Origin: Euclidia mi
Lineage: Eukaryota > Arthropoda > Insecta > Lepidoptera > Erebidae
Length of the DNA stretch: 64,000 nt
NCBI GenBank assembly: GCA_944739405.2
Contig: OX123209.2
Span: 8,563,217 to 8,627,216, forward strand
Direction: 5' to 3'
Positions 32,117 through 42,830 of the stretch are shown piece after piece. The notes under the pieces are model-generated. The model made no database searches. It worked only from the letters and a program-made list of their open reading frames with translations, and was not told the DNA's origin. The number at the start of each line of letters is the position of its first letter. Position 1 is the first letter of the stretch. The translations under genes were made by a program, and so were the position numbers.

Positions 32117-32711
32117 GCTTTCTATGCCGTCAACCACACGGCTTAAAATTATTTGTTTGCATTATTCTAACGACAGGTTTGGCACTATAGTAGGTAAGTT
32201 TACTTGGTCTGTGTGGTATGTACTAAATTTCATTTTTAGGGTACAAAACGAAGTCGAGGTGCCTGTCGCTGGACCTTCGCAACAACCGACTATGGCCACA
32301 GAAATAAAAAAAATAAAAAATGAGGGCATATGAGAAAACATGTATTGCCAATTTAACTCCGGAGCTGCGGGCGCGACTCCAACAATTGCGGTCCGAAAAA
32401 CAGATTGGGCATTTTTTAATGCCCGATGGTCCTCCATCCAAGAAAAAAAGTAAGAGAAATATATCGATTATCATGCTTAATTTCACAAAACATGTTTTAT
32501 TCTTTTAATGTTTGCAGCACCGGGTCACCAGTCCGCGTGTCATGCCCCTTAAAGCCAGGGACTCCCGAAGAGCCGCCCCAACGCATTCCCCAAGCATGGG
32601 AGTTGGCTAAAATTCAACTATTTTATCCCCACACCTGGTGGGGATAAAATAGTTGCTTAGTACCATGGCCTGTCTACCCTAATGTAACCTAATTTCAATA
32701 TTTGTTTTTAG

Positions 32712-33236
32712 TATTGGACTTCCCGACTCGTGTGCGGGACATAACGCCCCCACGCATACCCCAAGCAGGGGAAATAGATGAAATAGTATCTTCTTGGGTT
32801 AGTAATAAATTAAAAATATAGTTTCTAGATCATTAGTTTCAAATGTAATAACTTAGTGAAACCAATACATCGCGATAAAATCCGTAAACTGTAGTTTAAT
32901 TTCAATAGATGAAATAGGTTTGTGTGCGTGTAAATTCATTGAATAGTACCGTCGTCTGTCTACTCTGATGTAACCTAATTTCAATATTTTTTTAGTGCTG
33001 TACTCAAGTGGCCCGACTCGCGTGCGGGACATAACGCCCCCACGTATACCCCAGGCAGGGGAAACAGATGAAATAGGTTTATGTGCGTGTAAATTAATTG
33101 TTTAGTACCGTAGCCTGTCTACTCTGATGTAACCTAATTTCAATATTTTTTTTTGTACTGGACTCAAGTGGCCCGACTCGTGTGCGGGACATAACGCCCC
33201 CACGTATACCCCAGGCAGGGGAAACAGATGAAATAG
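32712..33236 (+). repeat. Three tandem exon-intron units in the piggyBac gene
   Basis: Exons at about 32712-32786, 32997-33076 and 33157-33236 each encode nearly the same 25-residue Pro-rich peptide (PTRVRDITPPRIPQAGE). Each is preceded by the same intron end (gtctactctgatgtaacc then aatttcaatatttttttag). Copies 2 and 3 are about 160 bp apart; copy 1 is separated by a 119-bp insertion. A fourth copy of the intron motif precedes the next, different exon at 33321. Confidence 0.88.
32787..32905 (+). mobile_element. Small retroelement-like insertion with 12-bp duplication
   Basis: The first repeated exon ends tagatgaaatag, and the same 12 bases recur after a 119-bp segment before the expected intron start, indicating a target duplication. 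The inserted DNA contains ccaatacatcgcgataaaat and gtaaactgtagtttaatttc, which recurs at 41340-41390, showing a dispersed family. Confidence 0.7.
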
Positions 33237-34498
33237 GTTTGTGTGCGTGTAAATCAATTGTTTAGTACCGTAGCTTGTCTACTCTGATGTAACCTGACTA
33301 ATTCCGATATAATTTTATTAGTTCCTGAAACCTCAAATCAGCTCGCCACATTGTTGGCATTCACCCCTTCCACGGGGATCGTCTCAATGCCACCAGACAG
33401 CGTTCTCAACGAAGGCCTGGTGGTTTATGGTGAGATTGAGATGATTGGATTCTCCCCGATCCCTCCTTCTTCAGCCATGCGGTCTCCCGTCCAAGATACG
33501 CCTTCTCCCGCACCAGGTAATTTTCTATGTTAGTTTCTAATCTGGGAAACTGGTCTTGTTGCATCACAATTTAGAAATTAGTGTTTAACGGCAGCTAATG
33601 GTTTTAGGACCCTCGATTTTTGAGGAAGATATGGAGGCAGAAGTCCTCGAATGGGAACGCAGTGCTGGTTTGTGTCCCGGCAGCGATGTCGTAGACGTCA
33701 ATCTGGAACGCCGCCGGAGACACGCTGCAGAATATAGTGTGGACGGGTTGACCAGCGAACAACAAGCAGTCTTAATTAATATCGACCGCAGAGACGACCA
33801 GGTCTTAAGAGACCTGGTCAACACTGACATGCTCACCTTTAATTGGTCCCACGATACTACCGTTTTTCTGGCGAGCGGGAGGTGTTCGTCGGGCCTTCAG
33901 GCCCTACTTTTAGCACCAACGGCATGTCTCCACTCCAAATATTAAAAAAAAATTGGGATGAAGACATCGTCAGTGCCATTGTCGCGGAAACTAACAGGTA
34001 CGGTGCAATGCTCTGCAATGACCCGAATGTTTCCCAATATGCGACCATAAAGAGATGGGTCCCCATTACGGCGCAGGATCTATGGAATTTTATTGCCATC
34101 CTTATGTTGATAAGCCTTGCACCATTGCCTGTTGAAAGCGAATACTGGAAACCAAGTTTACCTCATTTGAAATTGGGCAACTTCCCCGCCATTATGCCTT
34201 TCTATAGGTTTAAATTAATTAAAAGATGTTTACATTTCATTGATAACAATTTAACTGCCAGAGGTAAACACATAAACTATCCAAGACAAAGCCAATCATG
34301 GACCACCTTAACAATAAATTTAGTACTTTATACCTACCTGAGAAAGAAATTGCTATCGATGAGTCTCTTCTTCTCTGGAACGGGAGGCTCTCTTTTTCAC
34401 AACTTATAGCAAATAAAGCTGCGCAGGTAGGTATAAAGTCCTATGAGCTTTTTGAGTCGAAAACAGGATACCTATGGAATTTTTTATTTATACTGATT

Positions 34499-34703
34499 CT
34501 AGCCGTTTCCCGCGGTTTCACCCGCGTCCTGAGGGAACTACTTCACGTACCCGAAAAACCCAAAATAAAATATAGCCTATGTTACTCGCAGATAATGTAG
34601 CTTTCTAATGGTGAAACAGTTTTTAAAATCGGTCCAGTAGTTTTTGAGTTTATCCATTACAAACAAAAATACAAAGTTTTCCTCTTTATAATATTAGTGT
34701 AGA
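34499..34703 (-). mobile_element. Lep1-like non-autonomous Helitron fragment in piggyBac exon
   Basis: On the minus strand it starts tctacactaatattataaag and ends with ctag, preceded by a gc-rich hairpin (cgcgggtgaaaccgcgg). These are the termini of the Lep1 family of lepidopteran Helitrons. It interrupts the transposase between IYTD and EGHNVDI, with no target duplication, as expected for Helitrons. The flanking bases are T and A rather than A and T. Confidence 0.8.
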
Positions 34704-35489
34704 AAAATGAAGGGCATAATGTCGACATCCGTCTCGATTCTGAGCCTGAGGGTGCGACGACGCAAATTGTTTACAGATTGGTGCGCCCATTGCTCCATAA
34801 GGGTTATGGTATGGACAACTTCTATAACTCACCATTGTTGGCGCGCTCCCTCAAAGCGAAGAAGACGGACGTGATGGGCACCTTAAGATTGCATCGGGAA
34901 TTCGTCCCAGATAGTCTTAAGTGTAGAACCAAGGCAAACATGCGGGAAGGGGAAGTAGCGTCTAGCAATACACACGACCTAACCATAACGGTGTAGAAAG
35001 ACGCAAACGTCGTGTCTCTGATCTCTACGTACCACCGCGTAGAAGTCGGTGGAAAGGAGAAATACGGATATTACAAATATCGTCCAACCGTTGTGTTGGA
35101 CTACAACCTTTCTATGGGAGGCGTCGATAAGAAGGATCAACTTCTTCAGGCGTTTGCCATAGAAAGGTGTAGGAACTCAATGTGGTATAAAAAGCTGTTC
35201 CGCCGACTTCTTAATGTCTCCAATCTTAATTCCTGCATCATTGCTAAAAATGTGCCACATCGCCAATTCCGCGTATGTTTGGTAGACGAAATTTTAAAAA
35301 TATTTGGTCCTTCAAAAATACAACCCACACTCAATGCTAGCGGACATTTCCCGGCCAGGAACAGCAGTAAAAAAAAGGTCACGTTGCAAGTGGTGCTCCC
35401 TGGAAAAGGTTAAAACTACCACAGTGTGGAAATGTGACACTTGCAATGTGAACCTCTGCATACTGGGCTGTTTTAAAGATTACGACCTT

Positions 35490-35570
35490 AATTCGTTTCC
35501 GAGCGGGAATTGAACCCGCGACCTTTCTCAATCCGGAAGTACCGTAATTTATCTAAATCAAAATATCCAA
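35490..35570 (-). repeat. tRNA-like (box B) SINE scrap
   Basis: The minus strand reads ggtcgcgggttcaattcccg, a good box B, directly downstream of the piggyBac stop. No complete tRNA cloverleaf could be folded by eye, so I treat it as a SINE fragment and not a tRNA gene. Confidence 0.45.
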
Positions 35571-36700
35571 TTACCAACTTGCTTAACATTTTCTACAAAA
35601 TGTAAATATTCGCGATTGAGGGACGTCAATTTTTGAAGAGTTCTCCTGATACTTCACTATCAGCTTATTGAAAAAAATTGCTCAGCAACCATATTATTGA
35701 GAAACAGGAGTCATTATACAAAATTCTCAAGTCGCTTGAACTGTGCCTTTAACTGTTTATAAAATTATACTTTACACGATAAGTCATACCATTTCAAAGG
35801 CGTACTACGTGTGCACCCGACCTTATCTCCCACGTGTAGGAAGGGTTTCGTCGAAACACTCGACTTCGTCGTGTTATTGTTTTCAATGGGGATTGCACAA
35901 AGAAGTGTTATATATCATTCGAAAGGTCATTTTACGTACAAAATAGTTACATTCATTTTACTTTTTTTACTCAAACTTTACTGAACAAAAAATACCTGGA
36001 AACCTATGGAACGTTTTTACGAAAGTAATCTTTCATGGATTCGATCTAATATTTTTTAATAGTCAATGAACATATAGATATTATCTTTACATATTTTATT
36101 ACTATATAAGTTAGCTTTTAAGTTATAACAATATTTTTGGTATACGTAAGTAAATGTGAACTAAAAAAATATTTCATTTCCTCGTAAACATTTTTTTTTA
36201 AGAATTGTGTCTGTTTCAGGTTTGAAAATAAATCTTTATTCACTATAAAGTATATTTTATTTTATACAATTACATGGCGTAGGAATCCCTTTGCCATATT
36301 AAATCATGAAAACAATATGTTATCGATTTACATTTTTTATTATATGTAATTAAAGTTGATATAGGTACGTTTGCAACCATAGTTAAAGTTTGGCGCTGAT
36401 TATAATAAATTTGATACTTAATTTCTACTAATATTGGATACAGTTTGAAAAAGTAACTCTTGAACTTTCACAAAAGCAGCACTTGAGGACAAATTATTAA
36501 AGATTCTATAGTCAAAACATAATTATTGTAGCTCGGCGCTCGCCGCGCACACGTGTGCCGACATGACAAAAAACGGTGCGCCTACAAGGGTTATTTTTGC
36601 AATTGTTCTAGCGCCCGTGAGCGGTTATGTACTTGATTAATTAAATGTACTTACATTATTTTAACTCATTGTATTAACTGCCTAAATGCCTAACCTATGA
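35571..36700. other. Right arm of X, non-coding
   Basis: AT-rich and without a recognised gene. 35840-35880 (cgtcgaaacactcgacttcg) looks like part of a dispersed repeat, and 36535-36590 is CpG-rich. From 36715 the cgagact-type terminal words of X begin. Confidence 0.45.
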
Positions 36701-36825
36701 GTATAAATCCTTTTTCTAAAGAGTCTCGAAAGTCTAATTTTGCCCGGGAATTTCGAGACCGGACTGAGTCTGGAATTTTTTTCCCGGGACTGAAAAATTA
36801 ATCGAGACTGAAAGCCTTACCATCG

Positions 36826-36944
36826 CGTAAACGTCTGATATTGTAGTGAGAACAAAACTGTCTCCAAGCCACAACGTACGATTCTCCACCTTTCAAAAAC
36901 GCTTCGATAGCGAATGCGCGGTGCTCACCCGACCACTGCGACAT
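36826..36944 (-). pseudogene. DD41D mariner transposase, separated N-terminus
   Basis: From an ATG at 36944 the minus strand reads MSQWSGEHRAFAIEAFLK, then GGESYVVAWRQFCSHYNIRR, the standard first helix-turn-helix of this mariner class. It stops at the 24.2-kb insert and resumes with the same codon at 12579. The two pieces together account for the whole protein. Confidence 0.92.
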
Positions 36945-37114
36945 CGTGACTAACGAATCCGCACGAACGACGAAGCTACTGCGCTCCTCCCCCCGCGCTT
37001 TCCTGCAACGGTTTTTTTAAATATTCAAATTTAAAATACTAACTCTGCCGTGAGACACCCTGTATAATAATGTCTCTATTCCAGAATAGCTTTCATTGAA
37101 AAGTGAACATTTTA

Positions 37115-37400
37115 TTTGCCAAACCTTTGAGTTATTTTCTGCCATGCTGCTAGTTTGGCCTTGTTGGTGTTCGTGTCAGTGTTTTTGTTTTCAATAACCG
37201 TCAGATACTCTTTTATGCAATAACGTAATAAATTCTAAAATAAAAAAAAAAGATTAGAGGCAATGTTTGGGAACAATTTGAGTAAAAATATGGTACAAAT
37301 TCTTGTTGAAATAACATTTTGTTTGTACCTTTTCTAAGGAATCCCAATTAGTAGCACGCGTCCTCTTCTTTGCTACGATACAAACGTCTCCTTTTTGCAT
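37115..37400 (-). pseudogene. Harbinger Myb-like protein gene, 5' exons
   Basis: Exon 1 (37329-37400) reads from an ATG: MQKGDVCIVAKKRTRATNWD, then SLEK, with a gtacaa donor. Exon 2 starts at 37234 after a ttttag acceptor in the same phase and reads LLRYCIKEYLTVIENKNTD and KAKLAAWQKITQRFG, the first two thirds of a Myb_DNA-bind_5 domain. The missing last third (IKQQWRISKLDAKKK) is at 11.4 kb, beyond the mariner/X nest, so one gene is spread over 27 kb. The exact donor of exon 2 is unclear. Confidence 0.78.
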
Positions 37401-37702
37401 TTTTCCCAATAATAAAATTAATGCATACGGAGATACGAAAAACAACGGTTTGTTTTTAACTTTTTACATTTCTTGAGGCATTGTTTTGGAACCTGTATTT
37501 TTGTACACTGAAAATATTTTTTGTTAAAAAGGATTTGATTCCTTTTTTCAAGCCATTGGTAAATAAAATCATTTAAATATTAAAGAAAAATAGAAAAAGA
37601 AATAAATGGTGTATTCAACGTTTTAAGGTTTCGGAACGCTTCCCAAAATGTTACAAGTAGTTAGTGTCATAGCAATTAAATAGTTATACAAGGTCTATAC
37701 AC

Positions 37703-38605
37703 TGTTTATTAGTAAAGTATTGTATGAGTAGCTATTCACACCCTATCTATTGAATAAGTATATAAACGTTAAACAATTGTTTAATATATTTATTAGTCTT
37801 TCTCCTAGCGTTATCCCAGTTTCAACCCGGGGTCCGCTTACTAGTCTAACCGGATTCGACTGAGTATTAGTGTAACGGGTTCTGGTATTAAAACGCAGAA
37901 AAGGTTCTATGCGTTTATTTGCCGAGTATTGTCTCACTTCCCTTGCCACGAGTATAACCGACCAACAACACGACACTGGCCTGAACACTAAGGGCTGCAG
38001 TCTCCCACGCTGTTCCCTCCGGTAGTGTGTAGGCAGGCTGCTCGAAGGCTGCGCGTAGCGGTAGATCCTCGCAGGCCGTTGGTTCAGCGGGCAGACGCCG
38101 GCGGTGCGAGTACGAGGAGCAGGGCAGGCCAGACTCTTCGGCAGAAGTGACGCCGAAGGCGATGCAGGAAGTGTAGCGGTCTAGGTAGTGTAGCCCGGAG
38201 CTTAAGGTAAACCTGGAAACTGAAGAAAAGCAGCATTAGGAGAGCCACAACCAATAGAGTCAGGCAGGCGGCGTCAGCCGGCCTCAGCTAGCAGGTAGAG
38301 AGATGGGCAGTACGCTAACGCAGTAAATGTAGTAACTTACCCACAGCTGGGACCAGGATACACTTATGAAGTAGTATAATTATAGATATAGCGGTATAGA
38401 ATTTAGTAGCGGTAGTAGGTTAGTGTAGAGTAGCGGTGCCGGCCTCTCTGTCGGCCCCTTTATATACCGGGCCCTCCATCAGTTCGTGTCGGCGCATTAC
38501 CAAATATAGGCAAAACTTACGAGCGCGGACGATGGCTTTCTCTGATTGGCCGAGCGTATGGGCGGTACTGTGACGCAACGCGGTAAGTACCGGACATACG
38601 TTACA
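37703..38605 (-). repeat. Ty3/gypsy 3' LTR (about 900 bp)
   Basis: On the minus strand it begins TGTAACGTATGTCC just after a purine-rich tract and ends in ...ACA, giving TG...CA ends. A TATA box (tatataaagg) reads at about 38455-38468 minus, with GC-rich sequence downstream as in an R-U5 region. It lies 147 bp after the stop of the gypsy integrase on the same strand. The 5' LTR is outside or lost. Confidence 0.6.
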
Positions 38606-38751
38606 ATACCGCCTGCCTTAGGAGAGGATTTTACGTGGCTAACAAGGAAAATCCGACTAGCTGCGTTAGGTCTATGAGTCCGCTACTGTCCAAGCTAAGA
38701 CGGCATATAGAGAGAAGGAAGGGAAGGTCTTCTACGGTTTGTAACAAATAG

Positions 38752-39426
38752 TTAGGCACCACAGTGTATAAGTTTTAGGTCCTTAATGTGCCAAAACCCA
38801 ATAGAATTTCCAGACGCGTCCGACAACTCGTAAACGAGAGGCGACTTTTTATTAATCACTGTGCACTTCACGAATTTAGGGGCTAGTTTCTTACAGAAGG
38901 ACTTATCCTTGTCGCTCTGATAAAAAGTCCTTTTCCACACAGTGTCTCCCACATTAAACTCAGCTGGTTTACGGCGTAAATTATACGTTTGGGAGTTCCT
39001 AGCATGAGCTTGAATGAGGAGTGCCTGAACTTTGTCAAATATGCCTGATAAGTGACCTATGTTTTCTGCGTAATCGTCCCTAGGTATGTATACTATATCA
39101 TCAGCGTCCGTGTCGACATAGTGTGAGCCGCATGGAACTAGTTCACGTCCATAGACTAAAAAACTAGGTGTATAGCCCGTAGCTTCATTAACTGCAGTAT
39201 TTAATGCAAACTGCACCTTAGGTAGGAGAGTGTCCCATAATCTCTGGTCATTTCCTACAAACGCCGCTAAGGTAGAACCAATGGTTTTATTATAGCGTTC
39301 GACCGTATTGACATGTGGGGAATATTTAGGAGTATAATGAAGATTAGGGATTTTGTACTTGCGCAACATAGCTTTAAAGTAGCACTTACCCACGGAGCGA
39401 CTGCCTGTCTGACCTCCGCAACCCAA
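38752..39426 (-). pseudogene. Ty3/gypsy integrase C-terminal half
   Basis: It contains YTPKYSPHVNTVERYNKTIG with the catalytic Glu in NTVERYN, then FALNTAVNEATGYTPSFLVY and GRELVPCG. The C-terminal chromatin/DNA-binding part follows (FNVGDTVWKRTF, LAPKFVKCTVINKKSPLVYE, FWHIKDLKLIH). The first catalytic Asp residues are missing because the frame begins abruptly at a SINE-like repeat near 39430. The LTR lies directly downstream. Confidence 0.9.
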
Positions 39427-39495
39427 AGGGATAGCGATATTCCATGGTTTAGACTAGTGTCAGTTTATTCAACGTTAGGTACTGACTCCCTATAA

Positions 39496-39650
39496 CGACT
39501 GTCAAAGATCTTCATGACAACCGGGACCGACGGCTTAACGTGCTCTCCGAGGCACGGGACAAGCGATAATTAATAATTCAATACGCACATAACTCCGAAA
39601 AGTCATTGGTGCGCGCCTAGGATTCGAACCCGATACCCTCTGCAGGATAA
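39496..39650. repeat. Lepidopteran SINE-like fragment
   Basis: Contains acggcttaacgtgctctccg and, near its right end, a box-B-like sequence on the minus strand (gggttcgaatcctagg). Both words recur together in dispersed lepidopteran repeats. It separates the gypsy integrase from the copia scrap. Confidence 0.55.
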
Positions 39651-39682
39651 CAAAAAGATCAAAATGAAAAATCAAAAGATGC

Positions 39683-39812
39683 TAAAACTTAAAATGATTG
39701 TAGATGGATTTTTACAAAAAAGGCGGGTGATGTATATAAAGCTAGATTAGTTGCAAGAGGGTTTCAACTGGAAGGTAGTTTAACCGAAATTTATTCTTCC
39801 GTAGTATCTTCT
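39683..39812 (+). pseudogene. Ty1/copia reverse transcriptase scrap
   Basis: One frame reads CRWIFTKKAGDVYKARLVAR, then GFQLEGSLTEIYSSVVSSS, corresponding to the KARLVARGF block at the start of copia RT. Only about 43 codons remain before the LINE fragment begins. Confidence 0.85.
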
Positions 39813-39831
39813 TCTCACAATTCTCTGTTTG

Positions 39832-41290
39832 TTGGATTTCAGCAACACTTTCAGCACTGTTGACTTGATGTTCTCCTTGCCATTTTAAGCTCTCTTAACA
39901 TATCTCCATCCGTGATTGACTGGTTTCGTAGTGACCTGTTTGGCCGCCGGCAGCGTGTCCATCTGGATGAAACTTATTCGTCCTGGTGCGACAATTCTGC
40001 GGGTGTACCTCAGGGCGGCGTTCTCTCTCCTCTGCTCTTCTCGATTTTTATCAATTCAATATCTAATTCTATTTCAAGTTCCTACCACCTCTATGCAGAT
40101 GATCTGCAAATCTACTCTCAAGCGAAGCTTGAAAATTTATCATTAGGCATCGCCAGTATTAATCAAGATCTTGTTGCCATATCAGAATAGACTAAAACGT
40201 ATGGTCTTAAGGTTAATCCTGCTAAAACCCAGGCTATAATTATCGGCAGCTCTCAACTTATTACTAGGATTAACTGGTCAATGCTTCCCCAGGTGTCATT
40301 TGCAGGTGTTTTTATTCCTTTCAGTAAAGATGTTAAGAATCTGGGGATATACATAGACACAACACTTTCTTGGACCGTCCAGCTACAATACATCAGCCGA
40401 CGTCTTTTTGCTGCCATAGCATCATTGAGAAGACTCCGTAATTTCCTTCCGACTGCCACTAAAATTGCACTTGTGCAATCTATTTTTCTTCCCATTCTTG
40501 ACTATGCCGACGCCAGCTATCTCGATCTCAATAATGATCAGCTTGATAAACTTGAGCGACTCCAAAATTTCTGTATAAGATTCATATACGGTTTACGCAA
40601 ATTTGATCATATTTCTGAATTTCGCTTGAAGCTCAAGTGGCTGCCAATCCGCCTTCGTCGGAATACTCACATTCTCTGTCTTCTCTATAATATTCTTTAC
40701 AATCCTGCTTTTCCCATGTATCTCAAAACACGCTTTGAATACCTTCACGATACACATACAAAGTGCTTAAGATCATCGGAGAATCTTAGATTGAAAGTTC
40801 CTGCACACTCTACGGTTTTCTACGGCAAATCTTTTACTGTACAGGCTGTACGATTGTGGAATTCGTTGCCAGAGAGAATTAGACAGCATCAATTCTTGAC
40901 AGTATTTAAAAAACTTGTCACCCAACACTACTTGGCAAATATTTCATGACTACTCTTTTTAACTTGCACTGATATTGTATATATATATGGTATCTATTTA
41001 TATGTATATTTTATAATATTTATACCTATGTATGTAGTAATATTGGTATGTAAGTATATAAGTATTATATATATTATTAGTTCTGTTAAGCTTAAAAGAA
41101 TTCACTATTTCATGAAGTACACCATAATCTAACCATTCTCTCTGTAACTTAACCATTTATTTTACCTGGTTGTCTGGAAGAAATCGCATTTTGCAATAAG
41201 ACCGCCCTTGTACCACTAGTTTTAAGTTCTTTATTTGATCATTTTATTTGTATTTCTGTTTTTCTGGTGTACAATAAAGAATTTTTATCT
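39832..41290 (+). mobile_element. 5'-truncated jockey-like LINE with (ttatc)n tail
   Basis: Coding part 39832-40949: VHLDETYSSWCDNSAGVPQG, LLFSIFINSI and HLYADDLQIYS (catalytic), then a TAG in SEQ(*)TKTYG, KVNPAKTQAIIIGSS and LGIYIDTTLSW. It continues FIYGLRKFDHISEFRLKLKW and VQAVRLWNSLPERIR, and ends YLANIS. Stop at 40947. The 3' region ends acaataaagaatttttatct followed by ttatc repeats at about 41275-41295. Related to, but distinct from, the copy at 22.8-24.4 kb. It is dead: endonuclease missing, one nonsense codon. Confidence 0.88.
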
Positions 41291-41295
41291 TATCT

Positions 41296-41510
41296 TATCT
41301 TCTTGGGTTTACGCGAATGTTACACAATGAAATTAAACTACAGAAGAAACCAATACATCACGATAAAATCCGTAAACTGTAGTTTAATTTCAATTTATTC
41401 TTCCGTTTTGAAATATAAACCTGACTCTTGAATAATTTTATCTATTAAAAAAACGCATTAACATCCGTTGCGTAGTTTTAAAGATTTAAGCATACATAGG
41501 GACAGACTGA
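41296..41510. repeat. Dispersed lepidopteran repeat pieces
   Basis: 41296-41400 shares ccaatacatcacgataaaat and gtaaactgtagtttaatttc with the small insertion at 32.8 kb. The following 41450-41510 (cgttgcgtagttttaaagat, agcatacatagggacag) is another common lepidopteran repeat word. No gene. Confidence 0.5.
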
Positions 41511-42000
41511 CAGAACGCAGACTTTGTTTTATACTATGTAGTAATAGAGAATTTCGCGACGTGATAGAGCGTTTGACAGAACTTGGTTTCGAAGCCAATA
41601 TGCCGGTATCATTATTAGAAGGTGAACATCAGCTTACTTTGACTCAAGCTAATAGATCTAGGTGTGTTACTATGTGTTGCTGTGTCATAGAAATTGTTAA
41701 CAGAAGAATAAAACCAGATATTAGATTATTTAGAAATCTGTTCAATAACCGGACTGCCATGCATTTAAAAGAAGATTGGAGAATCGCGTGTGCGTTGCTT
41801 AACAAGTTCCATTTAACAATTCAAGATTTACCAGAAGCAAGAGAATAGATCGCTTTTGTTAGAAGTAGACTTAATTTAAGAAATCATTTAGCAGAATTTA
41901 CTGATACAGAAAATATGAATAGAAGACTTGCAATGTTCACTGCTATTGATAGTGATCCTGTGCAATTACAATTTCTGAGATTAAGTATATACGATCTATA
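41480..42000 (+). pseudogene. ISL2EU/Harbinger-like DDE_Tnp_4 transposase C-terminus
   Basis: The frame reads EFRDVIERLTELGFEANMP, LLEGEHQLTLTQANRSRCVT, CCVIEIVNRRIKPDIRLF and DWRIACALLNKFHLT, then a TAG and RLNLRNHLAEFTD to about 42000. The pattern QLT..QANxSRxVT...VVExVNxRIK is the last catalytic region of this group. Only the C-terminal 170 codons remain. Confidence 0.72.
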
Positions 42001-42640
42001 ACGATTCGCTAGCGGAGGATAATCACCTTATTAATAAAAAAAAATACAGATAATCTTGAGTTTTATTATCTTTCTCTCTTAAGCAAACTAAAGATTTTTT
42101 TGTGCATATATATGGGTATATTGTTCACCGTTTTCTGGTAGCATTAAAAACATAATGAAGTAAGCTTTCAGGTAAAAAAGCTTTTTTAAAATATAAAAAA
42201 TACATTTATTTATATTTGTGAAAAGAAAATACTGGAAAAGTCATGGTGTGCAATTTTATTTCAAGCGGCAACGTAGTTATTTTTATTCGAAATATATATT
42301 TAGAGGCCTCCACAGCTTGGTTGTCCTGGGGCCTCTAGATCTCTAATTCCGGCCCTGTATAACGATAAGCCAACATCTGTAAAATGCATAAATAACATCA
42401 GCTGTGAAGACTTAGACGATGTTCGCGCACGTATTACGGTGTAATATTTACATGTAACAATCCAGACCACCAGTTTTAAATAAAAATTCATCAAAGCAAC
42501 AATAAATAAAATGAAGATATAGGAATGAAAGCGTATATTGCCGAGGTCTTTCTACCGTACATCGTAGACACGTTAAAATAATTCTCGTTAACGCAGAACA
42601 ATGACACAAATAAAACAATCTGAACAACTTCTTGTTGTGT
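42001..42640. other. Non-coding stretch
   Basis: AT-rich and without recognisable genes or repeats. Confidence 0.4.
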
Positions 42641-42830
42641 TTCGTACAAGTGAAATTCTTAATGCAAAATACTAATTTATTACTATGAACAAACTCTTAG
42701 TAGCTGTTACTTCGAATCTTTTTCTTGTTATATTTAGTACAAGTGACATTTTTTATGCACAATACTAATTTATTACTATGAACAACCTCTTAGTAGCTGT
42801 TACATCGAATCTTTTTCTTGTTATATTTAT
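42641..42830. repeat. Two tandem copies of a 93-bp unit
   Basis: The unit containing aatactaatttattactatg and cttagtagctgtta is repeated at a 93-bp distance, and a third copy lies at 46790-46875 in the same orientation, beyond the IS630-like element. The element seems to have inserted in this tandem array. Confidence 0.75.

Larger units (their letters stand above)
31560..35499 (+). pseudogene. piggyBac-family transposase gene with many 5' exons
   Basis: A likely first exon (ATG 31560) is RG-rich (GGRGRGRCRGRG). Further exons, each after an AG and most before a GT, lie at 32240-32310, 32338-32450 (LTPELRARLQQLRSEKQ), 32519-32650, three repeated exons 32712-33236, and 33321-33518. From 33607 a long exon holds FNWSHDTTVF, SPLQILKKNWDED, WNFIAILMLISLAPLP and AIDESLLLWNGR (Asp near 34358). 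It continues with GYGMDNFYNSP (Asp near 34814), LSMGGVDKKDQLLQAFA (Asp near 35126) and a C-terminal Cys-rich finger (CKWCSLEK, CDTCNVNLC). All three catalytic Asp are present. Breaks: a frameshift near 33870, a Helitron at 34499, a TAG for Trp near 34994 and an A-run shift near 35372. Assigning the RG exon to this gene is inference. Confidence 0.8.
12586..36819. mobile_element. Insert X: 24.2-kb composite with inverted ends and 6-bp target duplication
   Basis: X interrupts the mariner frame and is flanked by ccatcg on both sides. Its ends are inverted and similar: taagactttca at the left, and taaggctttca read inward from the right. Both are followed by many cgagact/agtctcg words and a cccggg. 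The 6-bp duplication could be a decayed 8-bp one (6 of 8 match if the end is shifted by a base), which would fit hAT. No X-specific transposase was recognised; almost all its length is made of later insertions. Confidence 0.75.
11529..37062 (-). mobile_element. DD41D mariner, 1294 bp of its own sequence, split by a 24.2-kb insertion
   Basis: The left terminus (11529, cagggtgtctcacggcagag) is exactly inverted at the right terminus ending at 37062. The two ends match over about 27 bp and TA flanks both sides (11527-11528, 37063-37064). The transposase N-terminus is at the far right and the rest at the far left, and the reading continues across CCATCG, which is duplicated at 12580-12585 and 36820-36825. 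Removing the insert leaves 1294 bp, the normal mariner size. The mariner itself lies in an intron of the Harbinger Myb-like gene. Confidence 0.92.
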
